A stretch of DNA of 64,000 nucleotides from contig JBBARC010000010.1 of assembly GCA_040400005.1 (NCBI GenBank), forward strand, positions 1 through 64,000, given 5' to 3'. The stretch is from JBBARC01 sp040400005 (GTDB lineage: Bacteria > Pseudomonadota > Alphaproteobacteria > Acetobacterales > Acetobacteraceae). Under the pieces are notes generated by a model, which did not search any database, was not told where the DNA came from, and saw only the letters and a list, made by a program, of their open reading frames with translations. A program made the position numbers and the translations under genes. Of the stretch, positions 34,148 to 42,520 are shown one piece after another. Numbering within the stretch: the stretch's first letter is position 1; the number at the start of each line of letters is the position of its first letter.

Positions 34148-34984
34148 TTAAACCTCTTTTGGCGTGTCGACCCGGCTGGCCCACTCGGTCCACGCGCCAT
34201 CATACAACGCACCCGCCGGCAGCCCAGCCACCACGCGGCCAAGGGTAAGAATGGCGGCGGTAACCCCGGTGCCGCAACTGGTGATCACGGGGCGGTTGCC
34301 ATCATCCCCGGCCGCCAAAAACCGCGCCCGCAAATCCGCCACGCTCAACATGGTCTGATCCGCGTTTAACAAATCCCCCGCCGGCAGGCTTTTGGCCCCC
34401 GGTATATGCCCGCCCGGCAACCCCGGCCGCGGTTCCGGCGCGGTGCCGGCAAACCGCCCGGCACTGCGCGCATCCAGCACCAATTCGGCGTGCGAGCCTA
34501 GATTTTGCAGCATATCGCCAATGCCCCGCAAGTGCGCGGCAATCAGTGTTGCCGGATACAAAGGGGCGGCCGCAAACACCGCCTGCCCGCCCGCAACCGC
34601 ATACCCAGCGCGCACCCATGCCGGCAGGCCGCCATCCAGCACATATACATTTGGGTGCCCAAACAGCCGCATCAGCCACCACCCGCGCGCCGCACTAAAC
34701 AGCCCCTTTTGATCATAAAAAACAATGCGATCGAACGCGTTGACCCCCAATTCCCCGAGCATCCGCGCAAACCGCCCGGCACTCGGCACCATATGCGGCA
34801 AATCAGTCTCCGGGTCGGCAATCGCCTCGATATCAAAAAACCTAGCGCCCGGAATATGCCCCGCAAGGTACCGCGCCCGAGCATTCGCGTGCTCGGTGGG
34901 CAAATAAAAACTTGCATCAAAAACAACCACATCGGGGGCGTTGATGTGGTCGGCCAGCCAGGCGGGGGTGACTAGTGGGGTCAT
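34148..34984 (-). CDS. sseA: 3-Mercaptopyruvate sulfurtransferase (two-domain rhodanese, SseA)
   Basis: Transfers sulfane sulfur from 3-mercaptopyruvate to an acceptor thiol or cyanide. The 278-residue protein has two rhodanese domains. The first (residues ~1-130) contains ARARYLAGHIPGARFFDIEAIADPETDLPHMVP and lacks the active Cys. The second ends with ITSCGTGVTAAILTLG, where CGTGVTA is the mercaptopyruvate-specific active-site loop. ATG 34984 is the true start; the frame extends upstream only through the repeat. First gene of the sseA-metC-adh unit. Confidence 0.93.
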   Translation of the reverse strand: MTPLVTPAWLADHINAPDVVVFDASFYLPTEHANARARYLAGHIPGARFFDIEAIADPETDLPHMVPSAGRFARMLGELGVNAFDRIVFYDQKGLFSAARGWWLMRLFGHPNVYVLDGGLPAWVRAGYAVAGGQAVFAAAPLYPATLIAAHLRGIGDMLQNLGSHAELVLDARSAGRFAGTAPEPRPGLPGGHIPGAKSLPAGDLLNADQTMLSVADLRARFLAAGDDGNRPVITSCGTGVTAAILTLGRVVAGLPAGALYDGAWTEWASRVDTPKEV

Positions 34985-34995
34985 GTTGCGCACCG

Positions 34996-35140
34996 AAGGG
35001 TCTTCTTTTTCTGAAGAAAAAGAAGCAAAAAGACTTTGACTATGCGGGGACAGGGGCGACGCTGCCACCGAGGTCTCCGAACCAACATCATAAAAGTCTT
35101 TTGCTTCTTTTCTTCAGAAAAGAAGGTTCTTTCTTCCCTC
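34996..35140. repeat. Composite inverted repeat, two-armed copy (sseA/nudix gap)
   Basis: The left hairpin TCTTCTTTTTCTGAAGAAAAAGAAG with CAAAAAGACTTTG is followed by a ~60-base spacer (GGGGACAGGGGCGAC...GGTCTCCGAACCAACATCATAA) and an inverted right arm AAAGTCTTTTGCTTC with a TTTTCTTCAGAAAAG hairpin. The spacer aligns with those at 3373 and 6322. The element fills the whole gap between two minus-strand genes. Confidence 0.85.
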
Positions 35141-35141
35141 A

Positions 35142-35777
35142 TCATGCCCCCCACCGCGCCCGCAGCCAGGGCCGGCGTGCTGCCAGCCACATGAGCCCGA
35201 GGGCCGCCACCGAATTGGCAATTTGCCCGCTGAGCGCTGCCTCAATAGCGTCATCGGCGGCCATGGCGCGCACGCGAATATCCTCGTTTTCGGCGGCGAG
35301 GCCGGCATAGCCGATTATCCCGTTTGGCCCGGTTGACGGCACCTGCACCCGGCCTGCAAACAACATGCAGGATTCGTCGCATCCACCTGGTGTTAAAAGA
35401 AAATTCCCAATGGGTTCAAGGTGGCTGACAGGCAGCCCCATTTCTTCCTCGGCCTCGCGGCTGGCGATGGATTCGGGTGCTTCGTCACCATCGGCGAGGC
35501 CCGCTGCCAGTTCCACCATAATCGGGTTGAACCCGGCGGCGAAGGCGGGAAAGCGGAATTGTTCGATCACCACCACTTGGTCACTGATTGGGTCGTACGG
35601 CAGCACGGCGGCGGCACGCCCGCGGCGCCATAATTCCCAGGTGCGAATGCCTGACATAGCGCCATCGAAGCGCCGGTTGCGAAATTTGACCACCTGCAGC
35701 GGGAATCGCCCGGTCCACACGTGGTCATCGCTCAAAATCTCGACATCGGCTGAGGTAGGCAGGGCGGTGCTGGGCAT
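35142..35777 (-). CDS. nudF: NUDIX hydrolase, ADP-ribose pyrophosphatase type
   Basis: Likely hydrolyses ADP-ribose to AMP and ribose-5-phosphate. In the 211-residue protein the Nudix box G-x5-E-x7-REUxEExGU is complete at GLADGDEAPESIAS followed by REAEEEMGL. Upstream, VVVIEQFRFPAFAAGFNPIMVELAAG, and downstream, FLLTPGGCDESCMLFAGRV, are typical of the NudF/YffH (ADPR) group, which works as a domain-swapped dimer. Related YffH prefers GDP-mannose, so specificity is not certain. Separated from sseA only by the repeat element. Confidence 0.88.
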   Translation of the reverse strand: MPSTALPTSADVEILSDDHVWTGRFPLQVVKFRNRRFDGAMSGIRTWELWRRGRAAAVLPYDPISDQVVVIEQFRFPAFAAGFNPIMVELAAGLADGDEAPESIASREAEEEMGLPVSHLEPIGNFLLTPGGCDESCMLFAGRVQVPSTGPNGIIGYAGLAAENEDIRVRAMAADDAIEAALSGQIANSVAALGLMWLAARRPWLRARWGA

Positions 35778-35902
35778 GGGGGCTCCTCAAAAGCCCGATA
35801 AGTGTCGCAAGTGCCGGCTCATTTGGCCACAGACATTCCCGCCCCCCATTTTCCCCTCCCTCTTTTTTGGGGGGGGCGGGATTGGGCCGAGCCGCGGCGG
35901 CT

Positions 35903-36781
35903 TTACCCCCGCGTTTTTCTCAGCAATCCCCGCAGCGCCGCCGCCGCCGCCGGCCCCTTCATCGATTCCCGCCACAGCGCTTCCGCCACCCGCTGATGCG
36001 CCGCAAGCGCTTCATCGGCGCTGGTAATCATCGCCACCCCTGCTACCGCGTGGGGGATCGTATCGGTGCGGAACGGGTTAATCGCCAGCATGGCCCGATC
36101 GCGCGACCGCAGCACATGAAACTGCCCGCTCGGTTCCGCCGTGGTCAGCAGGCCGAATTGCAGCCCCATTGGCTCGGTTTCCATCAAATTGGCGATATTC
36201 TCAATTTCGGCACGCGCAATCGCCCGCGCCTGGTTGCGTAAATTTTCCGACCGCCCCATGCCTTGGCCGACGCCCTGTATCAAAAAACGTTCCACCGCAC
36301 TGGCCGAAATCACCGTAATCAGCGCCGGCCGCCGCATGCGGTACATTCGCTTGCGCTCGGCCAGCAACCCGCGCACCTGGTCCGCCATCGTGCGCGCCAG
36401 TTGCCGGTCGGTGCCCGCGGCATCGGCCGCATCGGCGAAAACTTCCATCTCGATCTGGTCGAGTTCGTCCGATGATGTCAGATAGTTAAACGCCGGTGCC
36501 GCCAGCAAAATCTGATCCGCAGTTTCTTCAATCTGGCGCAACCGTTCAAAAAAACCAACCGGCCGATTGTAATACTCAACCCCAATGCCCAACAGCGAAA
36601 GTGGTGAAATTTTCAGTAATTCGGCCAAACGATTGACCGTGTCGAGCTTAATGACTTCGCCTTTTTCGTAGCGATACAGCGCCGCCCGCGAAACCCCCAA
36701 CCGCGCCGCAATTTCTTCCGCTCGCAAACCGGATTCTAACCGGTAGGCGCGTAATTGCTGGCCGATTTCGGTAAAACGCAT
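35903..36781 (-). CDS. XRE-family transcriptional regulator
   Basis: The 292-residue protein has an N-terminal lambda-repressor-like HTH at about 5-58 (TEIGQQLRAYRLESGLRAEEIAARLGVSRAALYRYEKGEVIKLDTVNRLAELLKISPLSLLGIG) and a long C-terminal domain of unknown ligand specificity (FERLRQIEETADQILLAAPAFNYLTSSDELDQIEMEVF). No metal-binding or peptidase motif is visible. ATG 36781 starts the HTH directly. Palindromes lie immediately upstream in the gap to the divergent AI-2E-type gene and may be its operator. Confidence 0.82.
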   Translation of the reverse strand: MRFTEIGQQLRAYRLESGLRAEEIAARLGVSRAALYRYEKGEVIKLDTVNRLAELLKISPLSLLGIGVEYYNRPVGFFERLRQIEETADQILLAAPAFNYLTSSDELDQIEMEVFADAADAAGTDRQLARTMADQVRGLLAERKRMYRMRRPALITVISASAVERFLIQGVGQGMGRSENLRNQARAIARAEIENIANLMETEPMGLQFGLLTTAEPSGQFHVLRSRDRAMLAINPFRTDTIPHAVAGVAMITSADEALAAHQRVAEALWRESMKGPAAAAALRGLLRKTRG

Positions 36782-36782
36782 G

Positions 36783-36841
36783 GTAAAAATATTCCCTGCC
36801 GAAAGATGTCTCCCAGACATATCTGGGTTATCAATTTTTAC
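36783..36841. promoter_or_regulatory. Nested palindromes between the XRE regulator and the AI-2E-type gene
   Basis: CCCAGA at 36812-36817 and its complement TCTGGG at 36822-36827 surround CATA. An outer pair, GTAAAAAT (36783-36790) and ATTTTTAC (36834-36841), encloses them. The symmetry and the position directly before the regulator start suggest an autoregulatory operator; this is inference. The rest of the 190-base gap is AT-rich and probably holds both promoters. Confidence 0.5.
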
Positions 36842-36972
36842 ACATATCCCACCAGCAGCGCCACACTGTCAATGTTTTGCTACTTAGCGCACCAGCGAGA
36901 CGCTCATCCTTCTACTCAACTAATCGTGATCAAACAGTTAAGCTAACGCGACTTTCGTAACGGAAACCCCAA

Positions 36973-38043
36973 ATGACACAGCCAAACCTATCGCCCCAAC
37001 CCACACCTGAAAAAATTCTCCTCGCGATCCTGGTCGGTGGTATCGCGCTTGGCTGCGGCTATGTCATCCATCCCTTCCTGCCCGCAATACTGTGGGCCGC
37101 AATCCTGGTGCTTAGCACCTGGCCTGTGTTTGAATGGTTAACCACGCGCGCAAAATTGCCCCGGGTCGCCGCAGCCCTCCTTATGGTGCTGGCAGCAGCC
37201 CTTCTCCTCATCGTCCCCATCGCCCTGTCTGCCCCCGGCGGCGCTCAGGATATCGCGGCTCTGCGCCACGCCGTCGAAAATTGGGCCACCCAAATCCCGC
37301 CTGCCCCCGGTATCCTTGCTGATATCCCGCTTATCGGCGCCCCGCTCACCGATACCTGGAACCACTGGGCCGCCGATATTTCTTCCATGACCAGTTTCTT
37401 CAGCCCCTACATGGGCATGGCCGCCGAACGCGGCCTCTCCCTTCTGCTGTCGCTTGCCGGCGGTGCTGTGCAACTGATCGTCGCCCTGCTCGTCGCCTTC
37501 GTCTTCTGGCTTTCCGGCGAAGCCTTGGGCGATGCCGGCAGCCGCTTGATCCTGCGCATCGGTGGCCCCGATATCGGCAAAATCCTGCTCACCGCCACCG
37601 TGCGCACCGTGCGCGGCACTGTTTACGGCATCCTCGGCACCGCCATTATCCAAGGCTTCCTGACCGCCTTTGGCCTGGCCATCGCCGATGTGCCGCGCGC
37701 CGTGCTGCTCGGCACCATCGCCGCCTTCCTTGCCATCCTCCCGATCGGCGCGCCGGTGGTGTGGATCCCCGCCGCCCTTTGGCTGTTCTCCTCAGGCCAA
37801 ACCGGGCACGGCATCTTTTTGCTGGTTTATGGCACCGTCATCGTCAGCGGCGCCGACCACGCCATCCGCCCCTGGCTGATCTCGCGCGGCGCCCGTATGC
37901 CGTTTTTGCTCATCCTGCTCGGCATCCTCGGCGGTGCGCTGGCCTTCGGGGCCGTCGGCATTATCATTGGCCCCGTGCTGCTCAGCCTCGGCTACGCGTT
38001 GCTGCTGGAATTCATCCCCGCGCCGGTTGCTCGCGAAAGTTAA
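36973..38043 (+). CDS. AI-2E family transporter (PF01594-type membrane protein)
   Basis: The 356-residue inner-membrane protein has an N-terminal helical hairpin (ILLAILVGGIALGCGYVIHPFLPAILWAAILVLSTWPVF), a soluble segment (~90-150), and C-terminal helices including GTAIIQGFLTAFGLAIADVP, LAILPIGAPVVWIPAALWLF and the closing RMPFLLILLGILGGALAFGAVGIIIGPVLLSL. That last stretch is characteristic of the family formerly called PerM/UPF0118. Members export AI-2, or act as Na+/H+ antiporters or glycolipid-flux proteins, so the substrate is open. GGAAA precedes the ATG. Divergent from the XRE regulator. Confidence 0.88.
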   Translation: MTQPNLSPQPTPEKILLAILVGGIALGCGYVIHPFLPAILWAAILVLSTWPVFEWLTTRAKLPRVAAALLMVLAAALLLIVPIALSAPGGAQDIAALRHAVENWATQIPPAPGILADIPLIGAPLTDTWNHWAADISSMTSFFSPYMGMAAERGLSLLLSLAGGAVQLIVALLVAFVFWLSGEALGDAGSRLILRIGGPDIGKILLTATVRTVRGTVYGILGTAIIQGFLTAFGLAIADVPRAVLLGTIAAFLAILPIGAPVVWIPAALWLFSSGQTGHGIFLLVYGTVIVSGADHAIRPWLISRGARMPFLLILLGILGGALAFGAVGIIIGPVLLSLGYALLLEFIPAPVARES

Positions 38044-38079
38044 GGTAAGACAAGGCTAAGGCAAGACAAGGCAAGGCAA

Positions 38080-38121
38080 GGCTGGTGGGGCGAGCCGCCC
38101 CCCCAGGCCCCCGGCGATTTG
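38080..38121 (+). terminator. GC-rich hairpin, second repeat family (copy 2)
   Basis: GGCTGGTGGGGC pairs with GCCCCCCCAGGCC around GAGCC, followed by CCCGGCGATTTG. It lies 36 bases after the AI-2E-type stop codon in the same orientation and closely matches 19892-19937. The bases before it (38044-38080) are an irregular run of AAGGCAAGAC-like units. Confidence 0.55.
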
Positions 38122-38225
38122 TAAACATTGCGCTGTAAGCAACCTTGCGTCACCCGTTGGCACACGCCGTTACGCGACACTGCCGCCAAAACGCGCTAGC
38201 AAACGCCGCGTGAGAGTCCCCATCC

Positions 38226-38945
38226 GTGCCTGATCTGCCCGCCCGCGCGCCGTGCTCTATCGCCCCGCCATCCCGGCTGCCGCGCACAGCCGCGATATCG
38301 CTTGCCCTGCACGCGCTGGTGCTGACAGCCATCTTTCTGTGGCGGTCGGCGCCACTGGTGCCAGATTTTCAACCCGCCGAACCCACCATCGCCATGGTGT
38401 TTGAAACCGCGCCCGACGTCGCCCCCATCGCCCCGCCCGCAGCACCGCAGGTGAATTTGTATTCGCCCGACGATGCGCCAGAGCCTACCCCGCCGCCCCT
38501 GCAGCAGGCCGACGCGTTCCCCACGCCGCTGCCGCCACTGCGGCCCAAAGCGCACAGCCACCATCCGCAAAAATCGGCCAATCCGTTTGCGAATGTGCAA
38601 AGTTATGGGTTGGAATCACCCGCCGCCTCGGCAACCCCGGGGGCCAGTTCAACCGCATCGGCAGACTGGTTTGCCGAGGTGCACGATTGGGGACAACGGC
38701 GAATCTACGCACCGCGCGAAGCGACCGAGAAAGAACAGGAAGGCGTCAGTGCCGTCGAGCTGACGATTGCGCGCGATGGCACCGTGCGCAAAGTGCGTCT
38801 AGTACAGTCCTCAGGGTTTCGCTTGCTCGACATGGCAAGCTTAGCCATCTACCGCGACCACAAAGTGCCGGCTTTTCCGTATGAAATGCCGGGCGATCAG
38901 GTCGTGTTCATAATGAATATGTCATACACGATCATTCACAACTAG
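38226..38945 (+). CDS. tonB: TonB energy-transducing protein
   Basis: Transmits proton-motive energy to outer-membrane TonB-dependent receptors. The 239-residue protein has a short basic N-terminus, a single anchor (TAAISLALHALVLTAIFLW, containing the family's conserved Ser/His), a Pro-rich periplasmic linker (about 75-115) and a C-terminal TonB domain (AVELTIARDGTVRKVRLVQSSGFRLLDMASLAIYRDHKVPAFPYEMPGDQVVFIMNMSYTI). The start is GTG 38226. No exbB/exbD adjoins; a TonB-dependent receptor is encoded about 6 kb downstream and may be one client. Confidence 0.85.
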   Translation: MPDLPARAPCSIAPPSRLPRTAAISLALHALVLTAIFLWRSAPLVPDFQPAEPTIAMVFETAPDVAPIAPPAAPQVNLYSPDDAPEPTPPPLQQADAFPTPLPPLRPKAHSHHPQKSANPFANVQSYGLESPAASATPGASSTASADWFAEVHDWGQRRIYAPREATEKEQEGVSAVELTIARDGTVRKVRLVQSSGFRLLDMASLAIYRDHKVPAFPYEMPGDQVVFIMNMSYTIIHN

Positions 38946-38975
38946 CGGGCACAACTAGCGGGCACAACTAGCGGG
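38941..38975. repeat. 13-bp tandem repeat spanning the tonB stop codon
   Basis: ACTAGCGGGCACA occurs twice and is followed by ACTAGCGGG. The TAG of the first unit is the tonB stop codon. No function is apparent; it looks like replication slippage. Confidence 0.8.
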
Positions 38976-38999
38976 TGTCGCTAAAACTTAGCCCCAGCC

Positions 39000-40232
39000 T
39001 TAAACTTTAGCAGCCAGCCGCCGCCACGCCAGCAGCGCGATTGCGCACATAATCAACCCCGCCGAAATCATAAACGGCATACCAGGAAACAGCACCGGCG
39101 CCCCCGCTTGCGAAAACACCGCAAAACTTTCGTTATACAGGCTGGGCCCAATCAATGCCGCGATCCCCATCAAACTGCCCGTGGCACCGCCCAGCCGCCC
39201 CTGTGCTGCCGGCCCAGCCGTGGCGCTCATCATCGCGCCCAGCGCAGGCCCGGTAAAACCCCACAACGCCAGCGCCATGATGGCCGCCAAAAACACCGGC
39301 CCGGTTTGGGCCGCCGCCATCGCCGCCATGCCGATCGCACCAAAGCACAAGCCCAAAAACAAAGCCCGCCGTTCACCCAAGCGCCGCACCACCGGCCCGG
39401 TCAGTACGCCGCCGACCAGCGCCGACGATACCCCGATCGCCGCCATCATCAAACCCACCGCATGCAGGCTCCAGCCAAACCGCACGGTGACGTAAAGCAC
39501 CACAATATTGGGCAGCGCGCCATGCGCCAGCGAGTAGAGAAAATACACACCCGACAGCCGGCCCAATTTGGGCGTCTCCAAAATCAACCGCAGCGCCCCC
39601 ACCGGGTTGGCCCGCCGCCAATGAAACGGCGTGCGCCGTTCTGGCGGCAGCGATTCCGGCAGCACAAACAGCCCAAACAGAAAATTGGTCAGGCTCAGCC
39701 CACCGGCCACCCAAAATGGCAAGCGCGGATCGATACTGCCCAGCACGCCGCCCAAGGCCGGCCCGGCGACAAAGCCAAAACCGAAGGCCACCGATACCAG
39801 GCCAAACCGGGCGGCGCGCATTTCGGGCGGCGTAATATCAGCGATATAGGCATTGGCGCTGGAAAAACTTGCAGCCGTAATGCCGGAAATCACCCGGCCG
39901 ACAAACAGCCAGCGCAGATCGGGTGCCAGCGCCATCAAGATATAATCCAGGCCCAAGCCCAGATTAGACAGTAATATCACCGGCCGCCGGCCAAACCTAT
40001 CCGATAGCGCCCCCAGCACTGGCGAAAAGACAAACTGCATCAGCGCCCAGGCGGTGCCAAACACATCCTGCGCGTGGGCCGCGGCAACTGGGTTGTTGCC
40101 CTGAAACGCCAGCACCAGCCGGGGCAGTACTGGTATCACCACGGACATTGCCAAAATGTCCAAGGTCACGGTCGCCAGCACAAAGCCGATGGCCGCCGGC
40201 CGCGCCGCGCGGCCGCCCATGCTTGTGCTCAT
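39000..40232 (-). CDS. MFS transporter, TetA-like (TCR/Tet MFS group)
   Basis: A twelve-helix proton antiporter of 410 residues. The loop 2-3 motif A is GALSDRFGRRPVIL; ILAMSVVIPVLPRLV in helix 1, FVGRVISGITAASFSSANAYIADITPPEMRAARFG in helix 4-5 and FGFVAGPALGGVLG give closest resemblance to class A tetracycline efflux proteins. Many chromosomal homologues do not confer tetracycline resistance, so the substrate should be left open. It overlaps ggt by ATGA and lies downstream of it in a two-gene operon. Confidence 0.87.
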   Translation of the reverse strand: MSTSMGGRAARPAAIGFVLATVTLDILAMSVVIPVLPRLVLAFQGNNPVAAAHAQDVFGTAWALMQFVFSPVLGALSDRFGRRPVILLSNLGLGLDYILMALAPDLRWLFVGRVISGITAASFSSANAYIADITPPEMRAARFGLVSVAFGFGFVAGPALGGVLGSIDPRLPFWVAGGLSLTNFLFGLFVLPESLPPERRTPFHWRRANPVGALRLILETPKLGRLSGVYFLYSLAHGALPNIVVLYVTVRFGWSLHAVGLMMAAIGVSSALVGGVLTGPVVRRLGERRALFLGLCFGAIGMAAMAAAQTGPVFLAAIMALALWGFTGPALGAMMSATAGPAAQGRLGGATGSLMGIAALIGPSLYNESFAVFSQAGAPVLFPGMPFMISAGLIMCAIALLAWRRLAAKV

Positions 40233-41902
40233 TGGGTTAACGCCACGCCATCACGGCGTGGGTCGGCAGCCCCTAGCAGCCCGTGCGGTGTGACGACGAT
40301 CAACGCCGACCCCGATGTCATTTCCGATATCGTCATTTTTTGCCCGCGCGCTGAAAGCGTGGCGGCCAAGGCGGCCATGGGCGTGCCTTCCTCAAGCTCC
40401 GCTTTGGCGGCAACCCCGACGTTGCCCAAGGCCAGCGCATCGGCCGGCGTCAGGCCAAAATCCAGCACCCCGGTCAGAGCGCGCACCACATAGCCGGGTA
40501 TCCGTGCGCCCCCGGCAGATCCCACCACCGCCACCAGCCGGCGATCGCGGTCGAGCACAATACTGGGGGCCATAGCACTGCGCGGCCGCTTGCCCGGCTG
40601 CACCCGGTTGGCCAGCGGCTTGCCATCTTTTTCCGGCGCCAGTGAAAAATCGGTCAGTTCGTTATTCAGCACAAACCCGTGGGTTGCGCGTTGCGACCCA
40701 AAGGCGAATTCCACCGTGGTGGTCATCGCCACGGCATTGCCGGCGCCATCGACAATCGCCAGATCACTGGTGCCGTGTTCGGGTTGCGCCGGCGCTGCTG
40801 GTGGCGCGCCAAGTTTGGGGCTGCCGGGTGCCGGCGGTGCCATCGCGTGGGCGGGATCGATACTGGCGGCGCGCCGTGCGATATAGCCAGGGTCGATCAG
40901 CCCGGCCACCGGAACCGGCACAAAATCTGCGTCCCCGCCAAACGCATCGCGGTCGGCCGCGGCCAGCCGTTCAGCTTCTAAAATCCACATGGTGGTATCA
41001 GCGCCGTTGGCGCCACCAGGGGCCAGTTTGGCGCGTTTTAAAGCGCCCAATGTCTGCAATACAAAAATCCCCCCGGCCGAGGGTGGTGCGGCGCTGCACA
41101 CGGTATAGGCCCGATACGCCCCACACACCGGCGCGCGCGCGACCGGCCGGTAGCTTTGCAAATCGTGCAGTGTCATGCTGCCACCCAACGGGGCTGCCCG
41201 CACGGCGGCCACAATATCCTCGGCAATTGTGCCCTGGGTCAGGGCCGCCGGCCCATCTTTGGCAATCGCTGCCAGCGTATCGGCATAGGCCAGATTTTTC
41301 ATCATGAAGCCGGCAGCCGGCGGGTGGCCGCCGGGCAGAAACATCGCGGCAAGGGTTGGGCTATGGCTTATTGCCTCGCGGTCCCACGCGATCAGCTGTG
41401 CCATCCGCGGCGGCACCGCAAAACCGTTGCGTGCCAGGGCGATGGCGGGGGCAAAAAGCCGCCCCCAGGGCAGCCGGCCATGTGCATGTTGGGCGCGTGC
41501 CAGCATGGTAATCGCCCCCGGCACCCCCACCGACCGGCCACTGCCCACGGCCGCAATAAACCCCACGGGTTTGCCATCTTGCGCCAAAAACATGCCGGGC
41601 GTGGCGCCTGCCGGTGCGCTTTCGCGCCCATCATAAAAAGTAACGTCGCGCGACTTGCCATCGTAGTGCAGCAGAAACGCGCCGCCGCCGACGCCACTGG
41701 CCTGCGGTTCCACCAGCCCGAGCACCGCCTGCACAGCCACGGCTGCATCAATGGCACTGCCGCCGGCGCGCAGCATTTGCATACCAGCCGCCGCCGCCAT
41801 GGGGTTTGCCGCCACCACCATCATTGCTGGCCGTGCCGCGTGGGCAGATGGGCAGGTCAGTGCCGCGCTGAATACCGCCGCCAGAGCATAAGAAATCCGC
41901 AT
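40229..41902 (-). CDS. ggt: Gamma-glutamyltransferase (GGT), periplasmic
   Basis: Cleaves gamma-glutamyl bonds of glutathione and related peptides. It is an N-terminal nucleophile hydrolase that self-processes at Thr in EHGTSDLAIVDGAGNAVAMTTTVE, giving large and small subunits. Other landmarks are VEPQASGVGGGAFLLHYDG, the oxyanion/substrate Arg in FYDGRESAP, FVLNNELTDFS, and GKRPRSAMAPSIV plus GSAGGARI (glycine-rich oxyanion loop). ATG 41902 opens a signal peptide (MRISYALAAVFSAALTCPSAHA); ATG 41959, with AGG upstream, would add 19 residues. It sits upstream of and overlaps the MFS exporter gene. gshB (glutathione synthesis) is encoded divergently nearby. Confidence 0.93.
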   Translation of the reverse strand: MRISYALAAVFSAALTCPSAHAARPAMMVVAANPMAAAAGMQMLRAGGSAIDAAVAVQAVLGLVEPQASGVGGGAFLLHYDGKSRDVTFYDGRESAPAGATPGMFLAQDGKPVGFIAAVGSGRSVGVPGAITMLARAQHAHGRLPWGRLFAPAIALARNGFAVPPRMAQLIAWDREAISHSPTLAAMFLPGGHPPAAGFMMKNLAYADTLAAIAKDGPAALTQGTIAEDIVAAVRAAPLGGSMTLHDLQSYRPVARAPVCGAYRAYTVCSAAPPSAGGIFVLQTLGALKRAKLAPGGANGADTTMWILEAERLAAADRDAFGGDADFVPVPVAGLIDPGYIARRAASIDPAHAMAPPAPGSPKLGAPPAAPAQPEHGTSDLAIVDGAGNAVAMTTTVEFAFGSQRATHGFVLNNELTDFSLAPEKDGKPLANRVQPGKRPRSAMAPSIVLDRDRRLVAVVGSAGGARIPGYVVRALTGVLDFGLTPADALALGNVGVAAKAELEEGTPMAALAATLSARGQKMTISEMTSGSALIVVTPHGLLGAADPRRDGVALTQ

Positions 41903-42000
41903 ACCCCCTGCATGCCAGGGCGGCGCTGGGTTGGAAAGTATCAACGCATTTTTAACCATTGGGCGCCTATCACTGCGTTCCTTGCGGATGCGCACCACCT

Positions 42001-42429
42001 ATGCCCGTTTCCCTCGCAACAATCGGCCAAACAACCCGCCAAACAACCTGCCAAACAACCCGCCAAAAACGGGGCCGGGCCAGCGCAGGCCGTGGCCTCG
42101 CCGGAGAAGCGGCCGCTTGTGCCGCTTTGGTTGCCAATGGCTGGTGTGTGCTAGGCCAGCGTGTGCGCACTGATGCCGGCGAAATTGATGCCGTCGCTGA
42201 AAAAGACGGCATCCTGGCCGTGATTGAAGTCAAAGCCCGGCCCAGCCTTGCCGCCGCTGCCTGGGCGTTAGGTGCCCGCCAGCGCGCCCGCCTTATCAAC
42301 GCTGCCGAAATTTTATTGGGTGAAAACCCCGGCTGGGGCCAAAACGGCGTGCGTTTTGATGTCATGCTGGTGGATCGTGCCGGCACCGTGCGCCGCATTG
42401 CCGATGCCTTCCGCCCGGATTTCGCCTAA
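42001..42429 (+). CDS. yraN: YraN/UPF0102 family protein (endonuclease-like fold)
   Basis: The 142-residue protein has the UPF0102 core: GLAGEAAACAALVANGWCVLGQRVRTDAGEIDAVAEKDGILAVIEVKARPSLAAAAWALGARQRARLINAAEILL. The E-x-D-x..E-x-K (GEIDAV, IEVKAR) pattern resembles Holliday-junction resolvase/restriction-endonuclease folds; biochemical function is not established. The N-terminal ~25 residues are low-complexity and encoded by a 12-bp tandem repeat. In alphaproteobacteria yraN usually sits between rsmI and gshB. Here gshB follows as expected but rsmI is absent and ggt lies divergently upstream. Confidence 0.85.
   Translation: MPVSLATIGQTTRQTTCQTTRQKRGRASAGRGLAGEAAACAALVANGWCVLGQRVRTDAGEIDAVAEKDGILAVIEVKARPSLAAAAWALGARQRARLINAAEILLGENPGWGQNGVRFDVMLVDRAGTVRRIADAFRPDFA
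42025..42072 (+). repeat. 12-bp tandem repeat in the yraN N-terminal coding region
   Basis: Units GCCAAACAACC preceded by G, C, T or C repeat every 12 bases (three full copies and a degenerate fourth), encoding Gln-Thr-Thr-Arg/Cys repeats. Frame is preserved. Confidence 0.85.
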
Positions 42430-42520
42430 TCCCCCCCGCCTCGCCGCATTTTCTGGGCACACCTTGCAGCGCGCCGCCCGGTCGCGCACATGGGACAACA
42501 CCGCATAGCTGGAGTTGCCC

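Noticed and set aside
39000..40232. Tetracycline-resistance determinant
   Set aside because: Only TetA-like at family level; no tetR-tetA divergent arrangement and the gene is coupled to ggt, so a resistance claim is unsupported.
42025..42072. CRISPR-like short repeat array
   Set aside because: Units are 12 bp without spacers and lie in frame in yraN; a simple tandem repeat. No CRISPR array or cas gene was seen anywhere.
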